From: an uncultured Pluralibacter sp.
GTDB taxonomy: Bacteria; Pseudomonadota; Gammaproteobacteria; Enterobacterales; Enterobacteriaceae
Assembly: GCF_913775985.1 (NCBI RefSeq)
Contig: NZ_CAJYMB010000067.1
Coordinates: 1-35,529 of the forward strand
Direction: 5' to 3'
DNA: 35,529 nucleotides
The notes under the pieces are model-generated. The model was not told the origin of the DNA. It ran no database searches and worked only from the letters and a program-made list of their open reading frames with translations. Both the position numbers and the translations under genes were made by a program. Shown here piece by piece: positions 1 to 10,006 of this stretch. Position 1 is the stretch's first letter; every line of letters starts with the position of its first letter.

Positions 1-17
1 AGCTGAGCTAATCACCC
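1..17 (-). tRNA. tRNA-Val, 5' part only (cut by window edge)
   Basis: The first 17 bases are identical to positions 120-136, the 5' end (acceptor strand and D-arm start) of the tRNA-Val gene next door, read on the minus strand. This is therefore the beginning of a second tRNA-Val gene transcribed leftward out of the window. The 43-base spacer to the first copy has no promoter or terminator, so the two are one transcript. E. coli has a comparable tandem valine tRNA cluster divergent from gltX. The anticodon is not visible. Confidence 0.85.
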
Positions 18-60
18 ACTTCTCAATTTCTTGCTACACGGATGAGACTACCTAAGTAGT

Positions 61-136
61 TGGTGGGTGATGACGGGTTCGAACAGCCGACCCCCTCCTT
101 GTAAGGGAGGTGCTCTCCCAGCTGAGCTAATCACCC
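61..136 (-). tRNA. tRNA-Val (anticodon TAC)
   Basis: The reverse complement folds as a 76-base tRNA with encoded CCA: acceptor GGGTGAT/ATCACCC, D-arm GCTC..GAGC, anticodon stem CCTCC/GGAGG with loop CTTACAA (anticodon TAC), and T-loop TTCGAAC. It matches the valine tRNA of the E. coli valU-valX-valY cluster, also divergent from gltX. One oddity: the T-stem reads GGCTG against CCGTC, which leaves a U-C mismatch at the fourth pair. A second copy follows at positions 1-17. Confidence 0.95.
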
Positions 137-153
137 CCGCTGTGTGGAGTCGC

Positions 154-181
154 ATTATAGGGATACGCGAAAATGAGTCAA
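154..181 (-). promoter_or_regulatory. sigma-70 promoter of the tRNA-Val operon
   Basis: On the minus strand TTGACT (176-181) and TATAAT (154-159) are separated by 16 bases. A GC-containing discriminator (GCGACTCC) follows, typical of stringently controlled tRNA promoters. The expected start is near 147, about 10 bases before the mature tRNA. Confidence 0.85.
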
Positions 182-394
182 CGCATTTTCTAAAGATTTT
201 GTTTGTTCGTCGTAAATTTAGGCAATGCGATCGCAAAACGATCCATGACGTTTGATTTCTAAACAAAAACCGCTACGGGCAAGGTTTAACGGGGAACAAC
301 ATTGAGGAATCAGGTGGGAGTGATAGAATATTGGCCACTCAAATATTCCAGGATTTGCCGGTTGTCGGCATCTTTCTAAACGTAAGGCCATTTC

Positions 395-1810
395 ATGAAA
401 ATCAAAACACGCTTCGCGCCCAGCCCGACAGGCTATCTGCACGTCGGCGGTGCCCGTACTGCTCTCTACTCCTGGCTTTTTGCTCGCAACCACGACGGTA
501 AGTTCGTGCTGCGCATTGAAGACACCGATCTGGAGCGCTCAACGCCGGAAGCGATCGAAGCAATCATGGATGGGATGAACTGGCTGAATCTGGAGTGGGA
601 TGAAGGCCCGTATTATCAGACTAAACGTTTCGATCGCTACAATGCGGTGATTGACGAAATGCTGGAAGCCGGCACCGCCTACCGCTGCTACTGTTCTAAA
701 GAGCGCCTGGAAGCCCTGCGTGAAGAGCAGATGGCGAAAGGTGAAAAGCCGCGCTACGACGGCCGCTGCCGTAACGATCATAGCGAGCACGCCGCTGACG
801 AACCGCACGTAGTGCGCTTTGCTAACCCGCTGGAAGGCACCGTTGTTTTTGACGACCAGATCCGCGGACCTATCGAGTTCAGCAACCAGGAACTCGACGA
901 CCTGATTATTCGCCGCACCGACGGTTCACCGACTTACAACTTCTGCGTCGTGGTTGACGACTGGGATATGGGCATCACCCACGTTATTCGCGGTGAAGAC
1001 CACATCAACAATACCCCGCGCCAGATCAACATCCTGAAAGCCCTTAACGCGCCAGTGCCGGTGTACGCGCACGTATCGATGATCAACGGCGACGACGGTA
1101 AAAAGCTCTCCAAGCGCCACGGCGCGGTCAGCGTGATGCAGTATCGCGACGACGGCTACCTGCCGGAAGCGCTGCTTAACTATTTGGTACGCCTGGGCTG
1201 GTCCAGCGGCGATCAGGAGATCTTCAGCCGCGAAGAGATGATCAAGCTCTTTTCGCTGGGCGCGGTAAGCAAGTCTGCCAGCGCGTTCAACACCGACAAG
1301 CTGCTGTGGCTGAACCATCACTACATTAATACGCTGGCGCCGGAATACGTGGCGACGCACCTGCAGTGGCACATTGAGCAGGAGAACATCGACACGCGCA
1401 ATGGCCCGCAGCTGGCGGATCTGGTTAAGCTGCTGGGCGAGCGCTGCAAAACTCTCAAAGAGATGGCCGCAAGCTGCCGCTACTTCTATGAAGAGTTCGA
1501 CGCTTTCGATCCGGACGCGGCGAAAAAACACCTGCGCCCGGTTGCCCGCCAGCCGCTGGAAGTGGTGCGCGATAAGCTGAACGCCATTACCGACTGGACT
1601 GCAGAAAACGTACACGGTGCCATTCAGGCGACGGCAGACGAGCTGGAAGTGGGCATGGGTAAAGTCGGCATGCCGCTGCGCGTGGCGGTGACCGGTGCCG
1701 GGCAGTCTCCCGCGCTGGACGTAACCGTTCACGCGATCGGCAAGAGCCGCAGCGTGGCGCGCATTGAGAAAGCGCTGGCGTTTATTGCCGAGCGTGAAAG
1801 TCAGCAGTAA
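395..1810 (+). CDS. gltX: glutamate--tRNA ligase (GluRS)
   Basis: Class I aminoacyl-tRNA synthetase that charges tRNA-Glu with glutamate in the cytoplasm. At 471 residues it has the same length as the E. coli enzyme. The class I signatures are visible: the HIGH-type motif HVGG near residue 16 and the KMSKS-type motif KLSKR followed by HGA. The zinc module of the acceptor-binding domain shows C98, C100 and C125, but residue 127, a histidine in E. coli, is asparagine here, with H129 two residues on. The ATG at 395 has a TAAGG-type ribosome site just upstream and starts the expected [13 protein letters not shown]. The gene is divergent from the tRNA-Val cluster and ends at a strong terminator shared with yfeD. 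Confidence 0.98.
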   Translation: MKIKTRFAPSPTGYLHVGGARTALYSWLFARNHDGKFVLRIEDTDLERSTPEAIEAIMDGMNWLNLEWDEGPYYQTKRFDRYNAVIDEMLEAGTAYRCYCSKERLEALREEQMAKGEKPRYDGRCRNDHSEHAADEPHVVRFANPLEGTVVFDDQIRGPIEFSNQELDDLIIRRTDGSPTYNFCVVVDDWDMGITHVIRGEDHINNTPRQINILKALNAPVPVYAHVSMINGDDGKKLSKRHGAVSVMQYRDDGYLPEALLNYLVRLGWSSGDQEIFSREEMIKLFSLGAVSKSASAFNTDKLLWLNHHYINTLAPEYVATHLQWHIEQENIDTRNGPQLADLVKLLGERCKTLKEMAASCRYFYEEFDAFDPDAAKKHLRPVARQPLEVVRDKLNAITDWTAENVHGAIQATADELEVGMGKVGMPLRVAVTGAGQSPALDVTVHAIGKSRSVARIEKALAFIAERESQQ

Positions 1811-1824
1811 TTTTACGGCGAGTA

Positions 1825-1852
1825 AAAACGGCGGGCGCTTGCCCGCCGTTTT
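1825..1852. terminator. bidirectional terminator between gltX and yfeD
   Basis: A near-perfect hairpin, AAAACGGCGGGC / GCCCGCCGTTTT with loop GCTT, has A-rich and T-rich flanks. It can terminate both gltX (+) and the convergent yfeC-yfeD transcript (-). Confidence 0.85.
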
Positions 1853-1855
1853 CAT

Positions 1856-2251
1856 TTATGAGGCACTGTCGTCTGCAATATGCAGCCGGGATAAAAATCC
1901 GCTCAGCCCTTCGCGCACCAGCAGCGTTTGCAGGCGCTGCTTCTCGTCGGGCGTCATCATGATTAACGTATCGCTAATTTGCCGCCAGACGCGATCCTGC
2001 GGGCGATCGTACTCCTGCTCAGGCTCCGCCGCGCGTAGCGACAGCGAAAGATGCCGCAGCTTGGGCGTAGTGGCCAGAAATTCGCGCACCGCGTCATCAA
2101 TATGAATTAAGCGGGCTCTGCCGCCCTTCACGCCGGGAATAGCCTCCGTGGTCCAGTTCTGCTCGCGGATCCAGCGGTTAATGGTCTGCCGCGCCATCCC
2201 GGTGCAGTTCGCCAGCTCGTGGGTGGTCATTTTACTGTGCAGTATTTTCAT
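1856..2251 (-). CDS. yfeD: YfeD-like putative DNA-binding protein
   Basis: A 131-residue protein with an N-terminal helix-turn-helix segment (MTTHELANCTGMARQTINRW) followed by a basic GVKGGRARL stretch, and a C-terminal REGLSGFLSRL helix. This matches the YfeC/YfeD family of small putative transcription regulators. Its place next to gltX, convergent, is the same as in E. coli yfeD. The start overlaps the stop of the upstream yfeC by an ATGA junction at 2248-2251, so the two are translationally coupled. The second gene of the pair has the more diverged C-terminal half. Its DNA targets are unknown; the regulator role is inferred from the fold. Confidence 0.85.
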   Translation of the reverse strand: MKILHSKMTTHELANCTGMARQTINRWIREQNWTTEAIPGVKGGRARLIHIDDAVREFLATTPKLRHLSLSLRAAEPEQEYDRPQDRVWRQISDTLIMMTPDEKQRLQTLLVREGLSGFLSRLHIADDSAS

Positions 2252-2613
2252 ACGGATTCTTGCGTGCGTATACCTAAACGTTGAAGTAAACCTGTGAGCC
2301 CTTCCCGCAGCAGCAGGCTGGTGAACTGCTTTTGCTCGTCCGGCGACATCTCTTTTGCCAGCGACAGCAGCAGTGCCTCAAAGCTGTCATCCGCTGCGGC
2401 GTAATCCGGGGCGGGCGCCTCGCTGATGCGCTGGGCACTGTGGATGAACTCCCGAACCTGTTCATTAATGTGGACCACCCTGGCCTTACCGCCCTGAACG
2501 CCCGGACGCGGCGATGTTTTCCATCCTTGCTTCCTGACCCACTTGTTAATGGTTTGCCGGCTGTAGCCGGTCAGGTGGGCAAGTTCCTCGGGGGTCATTC
2601 GTTCCTTGAGCAT
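2248..2613 (-). CDS. yfeC: YfeC-like putative DNA-binding protein
   Basis: A 121-residue protein, first gene of the yfeC-yfeD pair. The N-terminus MLKERMTPEELAHLTGYSRQ begins a helix-turn-helix with TINKW as recognition-helix core, followed by GVQGGKARVVHI. The C-terminus ends with LLLREGLTGLLQRLGI. These segments agree closely with E. coli YfeC. It is a paralogue of the overlapping yfeD: the two share the TINxWxR core, the GGxAR motif and the LLxREGLxGxLxRL end. The ATG at 2613 has an AGGA ribosome site at suitable distance. Function has not been established to my knowledge; DNA binding is predicted from the domain. Confidence 0.88.
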   Translation of the reverse strand: MLKERMTPEELAHLTGYSRQTINKWVRKQGWKTSPRPGVQGGKARVVHINEQVREFIHSAQRISEAPAPDYAAADDSFEALLLSLAKEMSPDEQKQFTSLLLREGLTGLLQRLGIRTQESV

Positions 2614-2771
2614 GCTATTTCCTGAGTTCCTGTATGGGAATTAGTGATTTATCTTATAGCATCGTTTTAGGCGAAAACGTGATGCGATTAACTCCTGATT
2701 GCGAGAATGCTCGCAGCGTAATCTGGTTGCGTGCTTTTTCAGCGGTTGAACAACAGGGAAGGATTTTGCCG

Positions 2772-2800
2772 TTGACACCCGGCGAGGGAATTCATATTAT
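2772..2800 (+). promoter_or_regulatory. promoter of tRNA-Ala
   Basis: TTGACA (2772-2777), a 17-base spacer and TATTAT (2795-2800) are followed by a G/C-rich discriminator (GCCGCCCG). This is the layout of a strong, stringently regulated stable-RNA promoter about 30 bases before the tRNA. Confidence 0.85.
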
Positions 2801-2831
2801 GCCGCCCGTCAACACGACACGCTTTACGTAC

Positions 2832-2907
2832 GGGGCTATAGCTCAGCTGGGAGAGCGCCTGCATGGCATGCAGGAGGTCAGCGGTTCGATCCCGCTTAGC
2901 TCCACCA
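2832..2907 (+). tRNA. tRNA-Ala (anticodon GGC)
   Basis: A 76-base tRNA with encoded CCA and a regular cloverleaf. The anticodon GGC lies at 2865-2867 inside the GCATGGCATGC anticodon arm, and the T-loop is TTCGATC. It matches the E. coli alaX/alaW genes found next to yfeC, but only one copy is present here. It has its own promoter and terminator. Confidence 0.97.
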
Positions 2908-2912
2908 AATTT

Positions 2913-2938
2913 AAACCCTCGCCTCGGCGGGGGTTTTT
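2913..2938 (+). terminator. terminator of tRNA-Ala
   Basis: The AAACCCTCGCC / GGCGGGGGTTT stem with a tight loop is followed by five T residues, directly after the tRNA 3' CCA. Confidence 0.85.
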
Positions 2939-2964
2939 GCTTTTCTGCGCCTGGAAAACGGACA

Positions 2965-2990
2965 TAAAAAAGCCGGGGACAGGCCCCGGC
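2965..2990 (-). terminator. terminator of nupC
   Basis: On the minus strand the stem GCCGGGG/CCCCGGC (2972-2990) is followed by seven T residues (2965-2971). It lies about 20 bases after the nupC stop codon. Confidence 0.85.
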
Positions 2991-3010
2991 GCGTTTAGCG
3001 TTGTGCGGCG

Positions 3011-4213
3011 TTACAGCACCAGTGCGGCAATCGACGCAGAGAGGATACTCACCAGCGTCGAGCCGTATACCAGCTTCAGCCCGAAGCGCGACACCACGTT
3101 GCCCTGTTCTTCATTCAGGCCCTTAATCGCCCCGGCAATGATGCCGATAGAGGAGAAGTTGGCAAAGGAGACAAGGAAGATAGACAGAATGCCCACCGCG
3201 CGCGAGGAGAGGGCGCCCGCCACTTTTTGCAGATCCATCATCGCCACAAACTCGTTAGATACCAGCTTGGTTGCCATAATGCTGCCTGCCTGCAGGGCTT
3301 CGCCCGCCGGTACGCCCATTACCCAGGCTACCGGCCAGAAGATATAGCCCAAAATCCCCTGGAAAGAGATGCTGTGGCCGAACCAGCCGGTGACGGTCGC
3401 AAACAGCGCGTTGAGCGCGGCAATCAGCGCGATAAAGCCGATCAGCATCGCCGCAACGATAACCGCCACTTTAAAGCCCGCGAGAATGTATTCGCCCAGC
3501 ATTTCGAAGAAGCTCTGTCCTTCGTGCAGATTGGACATCTGCAGATTCTCTTCGCTGCCATCAATCTGATACGGGTTGATTATCGACAGCACAATAAAGG
3601 TGCTGAACATATTGAGCACCAGCGCGGCGACCACGTACTTCGGCTCCAGCATGGTCATGTACGCGCCAACAATGGACATCGAGACGGTGGACATCGCCGT
3701 TGCGGCCAGCGTATACATGCGCTGGCGCGACATTTTGCCCAGAATATCTTTATAGGCGATGAAGTTTTCAGACTGGCCGAGGATCAGCGAGCTGACCGCG
3801 TTAAAGGATTCCAGTTTTCCCATGCCGTTCACTTTTGACAGCACGGTACCAATCGCGCGGATCACCACCGGCAGAATGCGAATATGCTGCAGGATGCCGA
3901 TGAGCGCCGAAATAAAGATGATGGGGCACAGCACTTTCAGGAAGAAGAACGCCAGCTTTTGATCGTTCATGTTACCAAAGACGAAATTCGTCCCGTCATT
4001 AGCAAATCCGAGAAGTTTCTCAAACATCTCGGAAAACCCTCTTACAAAACCCAGGCCAACATCGGAGTTCAGGAAGAACCAGGCCAGCAAAACCTCAATG
4101 ACAAGCAGCTGGATAACGTAGCGAATGCGGATTTGCTTGCGGTTGTGGCTGACCAGCAGCGCAAGGATCCCCACCACCGCCAGCGCGAGGATAAAATGTA
4201 GGACGCGGTCCAT
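3011..4213 (-). CDS. nupC: nucleoside permease NupC (H+/nucleoside symporter)
   Basis: A 400-residue inner-membrane transporter of the concentrative nucleoside transporter (CNT) family, importing nucleosides other than guanosine-type with protons. It agrees almost residue for residue with E. coli NupC, for example [12 protein letters not shown] near the N-terminus, [12 protein letters not shown] in the centre and [18 protein letters not shown] near the end. The reading frame is open 39 bases further upstream, but the start at 4213 (MDRVLHF) gives the family length and has GGAGC upstream. The gene is monocistronic, divergent from mntH, with a CRP-like site upstream and a terminator downstream. 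Confidence 0.96.
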   Translation of the reverse strand: MDRVLHFILALAVVGILALLVSHNRKQIRIRYVIQLLVIEVLLAWFFLNSDVGLGFVRGFSEMFEKLLGFANDGTNFVFGNMNDQKLAFFFLKVLCPIIFISALIGILQHIRILPVVIRAIGTVLSKVNGMGKLESFNAVSSLILGQSENFIAYKDILGKMSRQRMYTLAATAMSTVSMSIVGAYMTMLEPKYVVAALVLNMFSTFIVLSIINPYQIDGSEENLQMSNLHEGQSFFEMLGEYILAGFKVAVIVAAMLIGFIALIAALNALFATVTGWFGHSISFQGILGYIFWPVAWVMGVPAGEALQAGSIMATKLVSNEFVAMMDLQKVAGALSSRAVGILSIFLVSFANFSSIGIIAGAIKGLNEEQGNVVSRFGLKLVYGSTLVSILSASIAALVL

Positions 4214-4308
4214 AACAGCTCCAAATATGAGGGAGATTAAATTTCTGTGCACATTCTATGTAACAGCCGAAAAGAAAACGAGATCTGTAGCGCACTATAA
4301 TCAGATGC

Positions 4309-4324
4309 TGTGAGCAAACTCAAA
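4309..4324 (-). promoter_or_regulatory. CRP-like site upstream of nupC
   Basis: TGTGAGCAAACTCAAA matches the CRP half-sites TGTGA-N6-TCACA with one mismatch in the second half. A weak -10 (TACAGA, minus strand, 4284-4289) would put the site centre at about -40, the class II position, in keeping with CRP activation of nupC in E. coli. Confidence 0.6.
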
Positions 4325-4486
4325 AAAGGTGATCTGTCATGCAAATTTGTTATGTTATGTAAAAGTGTTAAACACCGGATTATGGCTTATTCTTATAAGT
4401 ATCGCTGACTTAAATTTCCCGGTGACCGGCTAATCCCCCCGCTATCGTTCCTGCCTATCAGAGTAATTTTTATCATTTCACTTATT

Positions 4487-4505
4487 GTTCTTGATAATCA
4501 TTCGC
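4487..4505 (+). promoter_or_regulatory. Fur-like site of mntH
   Basis: By my alignment 14 of 19 bases match the Fur consensus, with the core GATAATCATT intact. It overlaps the proposed -35 of mntH, consistent with iron-Fur repression of mntH known in E. coli. Confidence 0.65.
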
Positions 4506-4518
4506 ACTCGGGTAGCAT
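4491..4518 (+). promoter_or_regulatory. mntH promoter
   Basis: TTGATA (4491-4496), a 16-base spacer and TAGCAT (4513-4518). The start would fall near 4525, inside the MntR box and downstream of the Fur-like core, the same arrangement as in E. coli. Confidence 0.65.
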
Positions 4519-4519
4519 C

Positions 4520-4541
4520 AAACATAGCAAAGGCTATATCT
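4520..4541 (+). promoter_or_regulatory. MntR box of mntH
   Basis: The 22-base sequence has arms AAACATAGC and GGCTATATC/T around AAA. It matches the E. coli mntH MntR operator except for changes at the right end, where the E. coli arm ends GTTT. It should mediate manganese-dependent repression. Confidence 0.8.
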
Positions 4542-4553
4542 CAGAGGCAGAAG

Positions 4554-5792
4554 ATGACCAACGGTCGCGTTGAAAGTACCAATTCGAAAGCAGCGCGCAA
4601 AATGCGGTTTGCATTAATGGGACCGGCATTCATTGCTGCTATCGGCTATATCGATCCGGGTAACTTTGCCACCAATATCCAGGCCGGTGCCAGCTACGGC
4701 TACCAGCTGCTGTGGGTGGTGGTGTGGGCTAACCTGATGGCGATGCTTATTCAACTACTGTCCGCCAAGCTCGGGATCGCCACCGGAAAAAATCTGGCCG
4801 AGCACATCCGCGACCGCTATCCGCGCCCGCTGGTGTGGTTTTACTGGGTGCAGGCTGAAATCATCGCGATGGCGACCGATCTGGCTGAGTTTATCGGCGC
4901 GGCGATCGGCTTTAAGCTGATCCTTGGCATTTCGCTGCTGCAGGGGGCGGTGCTGACCGGTGTCGCCACCTTCCTGATCCTGATGCTGCAAAGCCGGGGG
5001 CAAAAGCCGCTGGAAAAAGTGATTGGCGGCCTGCTGCTGTTCGTCGCCGCGGCCTATATTGTCGAGCTTATCTTTTCGCAGCCCGCGCTGGCGCCGCTGG
5101 CAAAAGGCATGATCCTGCCTTCGCTGCCGACCTCAGAAGCGGTATTCCTCGCCGCCGGGGTGCTGGGCGCGACTATCATGCCGCACGTTATCTATCTGCA
5201 CTCCTCGCTGACCCAGCATGAAGGCGTCGGCACCCGCCAGGAGCGCTACAGCGCCTCTCGCTGGGACGTGGCTATCGCCATGACCATTGCCGGGTTCGTT
5301 AACCTGGCGATGATGGCGACGGCGGCAGCGGCGTTTCATTTTAACGGCCACAGCGGGATCGCCGATCTCGATCAGGCCTACCTTACGCTTGAACCGCTCC
5401 TGAGCCACGCGGCGGCGACCGTCTTTGGATTGAGCCTCATTGCCGCGGGGCTGTCATCAACGGTGGTAGGCACGCTGGCGGGGCAGGTGGTGATGCAGGG
5501 CTTTATCCATTTTCACATCCCGCTCTGGTTCCGCCGCCTGATAACCATGCTGCCGTCGTTTGTGGTGATCCTGATGGGGCTCGATCCCACCCGCATACTG
5601 GTAATGAGCCAGGTGCTGCTCAGCTTCGGCATTGCCCTGGCGCTGGTTCCCCTGCTGATTTTCACCAGCAACGGCGCGCTGATGGGCGATCTGGTGAACA
5701 GCAAAAACGTAAAAATAGCGGGCTGGATTATCGTCGCGCTGGTGGTGGCCCTGAACGGCTGGCTGCTGGTGGGAACATTGATGGGTCTGTAG
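4554..5792 (+). CDS. mntH: Mn(2+)/H+ symporter MntH (NRAMP family)
   Basis: A 412-residue inner-membrane divalent metal importer, same length as E. coli MntH. It takes up Mn2+ (and Fe2+) with protons and supports oxidative stress defence. The metal-binding motifs are present: DPGN at residues 34-37 in TM1 and M209-P210-H211 in TM6. The frame is open 69 bases further upstream to 4485, but that extension would cover the Fur and MntR operators. The ATG at 4554 (MTNGRVES) with AGAGGCAGAAG upstream gives the family length and is chosen. The gene is monocistronic with its own terminator. Confidence 0.97.
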   Translation: MTNGRVESTNSKAARKMRFALMGPAFIAAIGYIDPGNFATNIQAGASYGYQLLWVVVWANLMAMLIQLLSAKLGIATGKNLAEHIRDRYPRPLVWFYWVQAEIIAMATDLAEFIGAAIGFKLILGISLLQGAVLTGVATFLILMLQSRGQKPLEKVIGGLLLFVAAAYIVELIFSQPALAPLAKGMILPSLPTSEAVFLAAGVLGATIMPHVIYLHSSLTQHEGVGTRQERYSASRWDVAIAMTIAGFVNLAMMATAAAAFHFNGHSGIADLDQAYLTLEPLLSHAAATVFGLSLIAAGLSSTVVGTLAGQVVMQGFIHFHIPLWFRRLITMLPSFVVILMGLDPTRILVMSQVLLSFGIALALVPLLIFTSNGALMGDLVNSKNVKIAGWIIVALVVALNGWLLVGTLMGL

Positions 5793-5816
5793 AATTGATG
5801 GAAGGTGAAATGAGAG

Positions 5817-5840
5817 CGCCCGGCAGAGCCGGGCGTTTTT
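5817..5840 (+). terminator. terminator of mntH
   Basis: The perfect stem CGCCCGGC/GCCGGGCG with loop AGA is followed by a T5 tract, 24 bases after the stop. It ends 14 bases before the convergent ypeC stop. Confidence 0.85.
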
Positions 5841-5853
5841 GTTTTATCTAAGG

Positions 5854-6228
5854 TCAGTGATGGTGGCGATCGTGTCCCGGTCCAAAATCCGGGCCCCGTC
5901 CGTGATGTGGTCCGGATGGTCTCGGCGGCCCCCGGTGCCAGCGGTCGTCACGGTCGGCGCGATCGCGCCAGCCTTCCCGGTAGCCGCGGTCATAAGCATG
6001 ATGTCTGTTACGCTCCCTCTCATAGCGGTGCCAGTGCTCATTGCGCCACTCGTAGTGCTTGCGCCAGTAGTCCCGATCCCGCCAGCGCCCGCCGTCCCAG
6101 TAGTGACCGATACGGTCGCGATCGCCAATGTTAAGTTTTACAGAAGGCAGCAGCGTTATCTCTTCCGCGCTTGCCGCAAGCGGCGCTGCAGCCAGTAATA
6201 TCGCACTCAGAATCAGCGCTCTGAACAT
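5854..6228 (-). CDS. ypeC: YpeC-like periplasmic protein (DUF2502)
   Basis: A 124-residue small exported protein. Residues 1-21 ([21 protein letters not shown]) form a signal peptide. The mature part starts [25 protein letters not shown], then is very rich in R, D, H, W and Y, and ends DRHHH. This is the DUF2502/YpeC pattern, and the gene sits next to mntH as in E. coli. It is somewhat longer than E. coli YpeC (about 108 residues) because of an expanded Arg/Asp/His/Pro tail. The start at 6228 has GAGGAGAATGAG upstream. The function is unknown; the histidine-rich tail could bind metal, which is only an inference. Confidence 0.88.
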   Translation of the reverse strand: MFRALILSAILLAAAPLAASAEEITLLPSVKLNIGDRDRIGHYWDGGRWRDRDYWRKHYEWRNEHWHRYERERNRHHAYDRGYREGWRDRADRDDRWHRGPPRPSGPHHGRGPDFGPGHDRHHH

Positions 6229-6372
6229 CTCATTCTCCTCACTTCAGGTCCGCAGACCGTATGGCGGAATATTACGAGATGTAAAAAGTAAGCCACATTA
6301 GTGCAATTCCTAATTCAGCGGCGTTCGCATTTTTTGCCACTTCCGCCCGCGGCGCGGGCAGCGGGCAGAAAG

Positions 6373-6390
6373 TGTACACCCAGCTTTCCA
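6373..6390 (+). promoter_or_regulatory. TyrR box upstream of ipdC
   Basis: TGTACA-cccagc-TTTCCA matches the TyrR consensus TGTAAA-N6-TTTACA at 10 of 12 positions. It lies just before a TATACT -10 (6403-6408) that lacks a good -35, the usual sign of an activator-dependent promoter. TyrR activation of ipdC by aromatic amino acids is known in Enterobacter cloacae. Confidence 0.7.
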
Positions 6391-6458
6391 ACAGGATTTT
6401 TTTATACTTCTGGAAAGTCTGCGTGCTTCTCTGATACTCAGGAGAACTAAGCAAATAA

Positions 6459-8132
<1,674 letters not shown>

Positions 8133-8167
8133 GGCAGGCGAGCAGGCGCTGAAACGCTACAGTAAGG

Positions 8168-8183
8168 TGTGATCTGGATCGCA
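8168..8183 (+). promoter_or_regulatory. CRP-like site upstream of glk
   Basis: TGTGATCTGGATCGCA fits TGTGA-N6-TCACA with one mismatch. It is centred about 70 bases before the start predicted from the glk promoter, an acceptable class I position. Its role is inferred. Confidence 0.45.
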
Positions 8184-8209
8184 AAACACCGCTCGCGGCG
8201 CGCTGACCG

Positions 8210-8238
8210 TTGTTGTTAACGCGCCTTAAACTTACAGT
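8210..8238 (+). promoter_or_regulatory. glk promoter
   Basis: TTGTTG (8210-8215), a 17-base spacer and TACAGT (8233-8238) put the start near 8245, about 34 bases before the ATG. Confidence 0.55.
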
Positions 8239-8278
8239 GTGCTGGGCATTTATTCTGACCTAATGGAGCCGTGACAGA

Positions 8279-9244
8279 ATGACAACATTTGCATTAACCG
8301 GGGATATCGGCGGCACTAACGCCAGGCTGGCGCTGGTAGATGTCGCCACTGGCGAGATCTCGCGCGAGAAAACCTACTCTGGCCTCGACTATCCGAGCCT
8401 GGAGGCGGTGGTCAGAGTCTATCTTGATGAAATAAAAGAAGAGATTAAAAACGGCTGTATCGCTATTGCCTGTCCAATAACCGGCGACTGGGTAGCGATG
8501 ACCAACCATACCTGGGCCTTCTCCATCAAAGAGATGAAGGAGAACCTCGGCTTCGAGCATCTGGAAATTATCAACGATTTCACGGCGGTTTCGATGGCCA
8601 TCCCGATGCTGAAGAAAGAGGATCTGATTCAGTTTGGCGGTGGGGAGCCGGTAAAAGATAAGCCGATTGCGGTCTACGGCGCGGGCACCGGCCTCGGCGT
8701 GGCGCATCTGGTTCACGTGGATAAGCGCTGGGTGAGCCTGCCGGGCGAGGGCGGTCACGTTGACTTCGCGCCGAACAGCGAAGAAGAGGACATGATCCTC
8801 GAGCAGCTGCGCGCCGAAATGGGGCACGTCTCTGCCGAGCGCATTCTTTCCGGTTCCGGGCTGGTTAACCTCTATCACGCCATCGTGAAATCGGACGGGC
8901 GGCTGCCGGAGAACCTGCAGCCGAAAGACGTTACCGAGCGCGCGCTGAAAGACAGCTGTATCGACTGCCGCCGCGCGCTGTCTCTTTTCTGTGTGATCAT
9001 GGGGCGCTTTGGCGGCAACCTGGCCCTGACGCTTGGCACCTTCGGCGGGGTCTACATTGCCGGCGGCGTGGTGCCGCGCTTCCTCGATTTCTTCAAGGCT
9101 TCCGGTTTTCGCGGCGGTTTTGAAGATAAGGGGCGCTTTAAAGCCTACGTCGAGGACATCCCGGTTTACCTGATCGTTCACGATAACCCGGGCCTGCTCG
9201 GCGCCGGCGCGCACCTGCGCCAGATGCTGGGAGAGATACTCTGA
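8279..9244 (+). CDS. glk: glucokinase
   Basis: A 321-residue cytoplasmic ATP:glucose 6-phosphotransferase, identical in length to E. coli Glk. It phosphorylates free intracellular glucose released from non-PTS sugars. The N-terminal phosphate-1 motif [12 protein letters not shown] is at residues 8-19, the substrate region [13 protein letters not shown] follows in the N-terminal domain, and [11 protein letters not shown] is the phosphate-2 motif. The chosen ATG at 8279 has a GGAG 15 bases upstream. It ends at a terminator shared with the convergent ypdB. Confidence 0.98.
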   Translation: MTTFALTGDIGGTNARLALVDVATGEISREKTYSGLDYPSLEAVVRVYLDEIKEEIKNGCIAIACPITGDWVAMTNHTWAFSIKEMKENLGFEHLEIINDFTAVSMAIPMLKKEDLIQFGGGEPVKDKPIAVYGAGTGLGVAHLVHVDKRWVSLPGEGGHVDFAPNSEEEDMILEQLRAEMGHVSAERILSGSGLVNLYHAIVKSDGRLPENLQPKDVTERALKDSCIDCRRALSLFCVIMGRFGGNLALTLGTFGGVYIAGGVVPRFLDFFKASGFRGGFEDKGRFKAYVEDIPVYLIVHDNPGLLGAGAHLRQMLGEIL

Positions 9245-9245
9245 G

Positions 9246-9270
9246 AAAAGGCGCCGCGGCGCCTTTTTTT
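9246..9270. terminator. bidirectional terminator glk / ypdB
   Basis: The self-complementary stem AAAAGGCGCC-GC-GGCGCCTTTT is followed by a T7 run. It starts just after the glk stop, and the T run reaches into the ypdB stop codon (9269-9271). Confidence 0.85.
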
Positions 9271-10006
9271 ACAGGTGCATCAGCGCGCGAAACTCTTTCA
9301 CCTTGCTGCGGCTGACCGGCACCTGAAAATCGAGATCTTTTAGCCGCAGGATATAGGTGTTGTTAAACCACGGCTCGATTTCTCGAATTTTATCCAGGTT
9401 GACGCAGTAGGAGCGGTGGCAGCGAAAAAAGTGCGCCGCCGGCAGCTTGCTGCAAAACTCGGTGATGTTCATCGGCATCACCCAGGATTCTCGTTTGGTA
9501 TAGACGAACGTCATCTTTTCATGGGCCTCCGCGTAATAGATATCGTGGATGCTGGTGACGAAAATCTTCTCGTCGCGCACCAGATTAATCGTATCGTTTT
9601 CCCGGGGCAGGCCGCCGGGGGCGCTGACCGGCGCGGAGTGCTGCTGCTGCCAGGCATTTTGCAGCTTCTCCAGCATATTGATGATGCGCGTCTCCTGATA
9701 AGGCTTCAGGATGTAGTCGAAGGCTTCCAGTTCGAACGCTTCTACCGCATGCTCTTTCCACGCGGTGATAAACACGATGAACGGCCGGTGGGCAAACTTG
9801 CTGATGTTCTGCGCCAGCAGCACGCCATCCAGGGACGGAATGTTGATATCGAGGAAGATAGCGTCAACCTCGTTGTGCTGCAGGTATTTCAGCACGTCCA
9901 GCCCGTCGTCAAAGGTGCCGACAATCTCCATCTGGCTGTGCTCTTTAATCAGCCAGCTCAGCTCCTGCTGCGCCAGCACCTCATCTTCAACAATGATCAC
10001 TTTCAT
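9269..10006 (-). CDS. ypdB: LytTR-type response regulator YpdB
   Basis: A 245-residue response regulator of the pyruvate-sensing YpdA/YpdB (PyrS/PyrR) system. The receiver domain (about 1-120) has the acidic pair E7-D8, phosphoacceptor D53 in FLDINIPS, and K103-type KPY. The C-terminal LytTR DNA-binding domain (about 140-240) contains [15 protein letters not shown]. It agrees with E. coli YpdB, whose known target is the transporter gene yhjX. It overlaps ypdA by ATGA at 10003-10006 and so is its translationally coupled partner. The E. coli neighbour ypdC (AraC type) is absent here; glk follows directly. Confidence 0.96.
   Translation of the reverse strand: MKVIIVEDEVLAQQELSWLIKEHSQMEIVGTFDDGLDVLKYLQHNEVDAIFLDINIPSLDGVLLAQNISKFAHRPFIVFITAWKEHAVEAFELEAFDYILKPYQETRIINMLEKLQNAWQQQHSAPVSAPGGLPRENDTINLVRDEKIFVTSIHDIYYAEAHEKMTFVYTKRESWVMPMNITEFCSKLPAAHFFRCHRSYCVNLDKIREIEPWFNNTYILRLKDLDFQVPVSRSKVKEFRALMHL

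Larger units (their letters stand above)
4214..4553. other. divergent nupC-mntH regulatory region
   Basis: This 340-base gap holds the promoters of nupC (leftward) and mntH (rightward). The nupC side carries a CRP-like site. The mntH side carries a Fur-like sequence, a promoter and an MntR box. The central part (about 4330-4470) is AT-rich with no clear ORF or hairpin. Confidence 0.8.

Noticed and set aside
926-1855. 309-codon minus-strand frame opposite gltX
   Set aside because: Antisense shadow of a conserved essential gene, with histidine/arginine/valine-rich nonsense composition.
4214-4252. 13-residue upstream extension of NupC
   Set aside because: Start at 4213 gives the 400-residue family length and has a proper ribosome site; the extension is not family-like.
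4485-4553. 23-residue upstream extension of MntH
   Set aside because: It would translate across the Fur-like site, promoter and MntR box; the ATG at 4554 gives the E. coli length.
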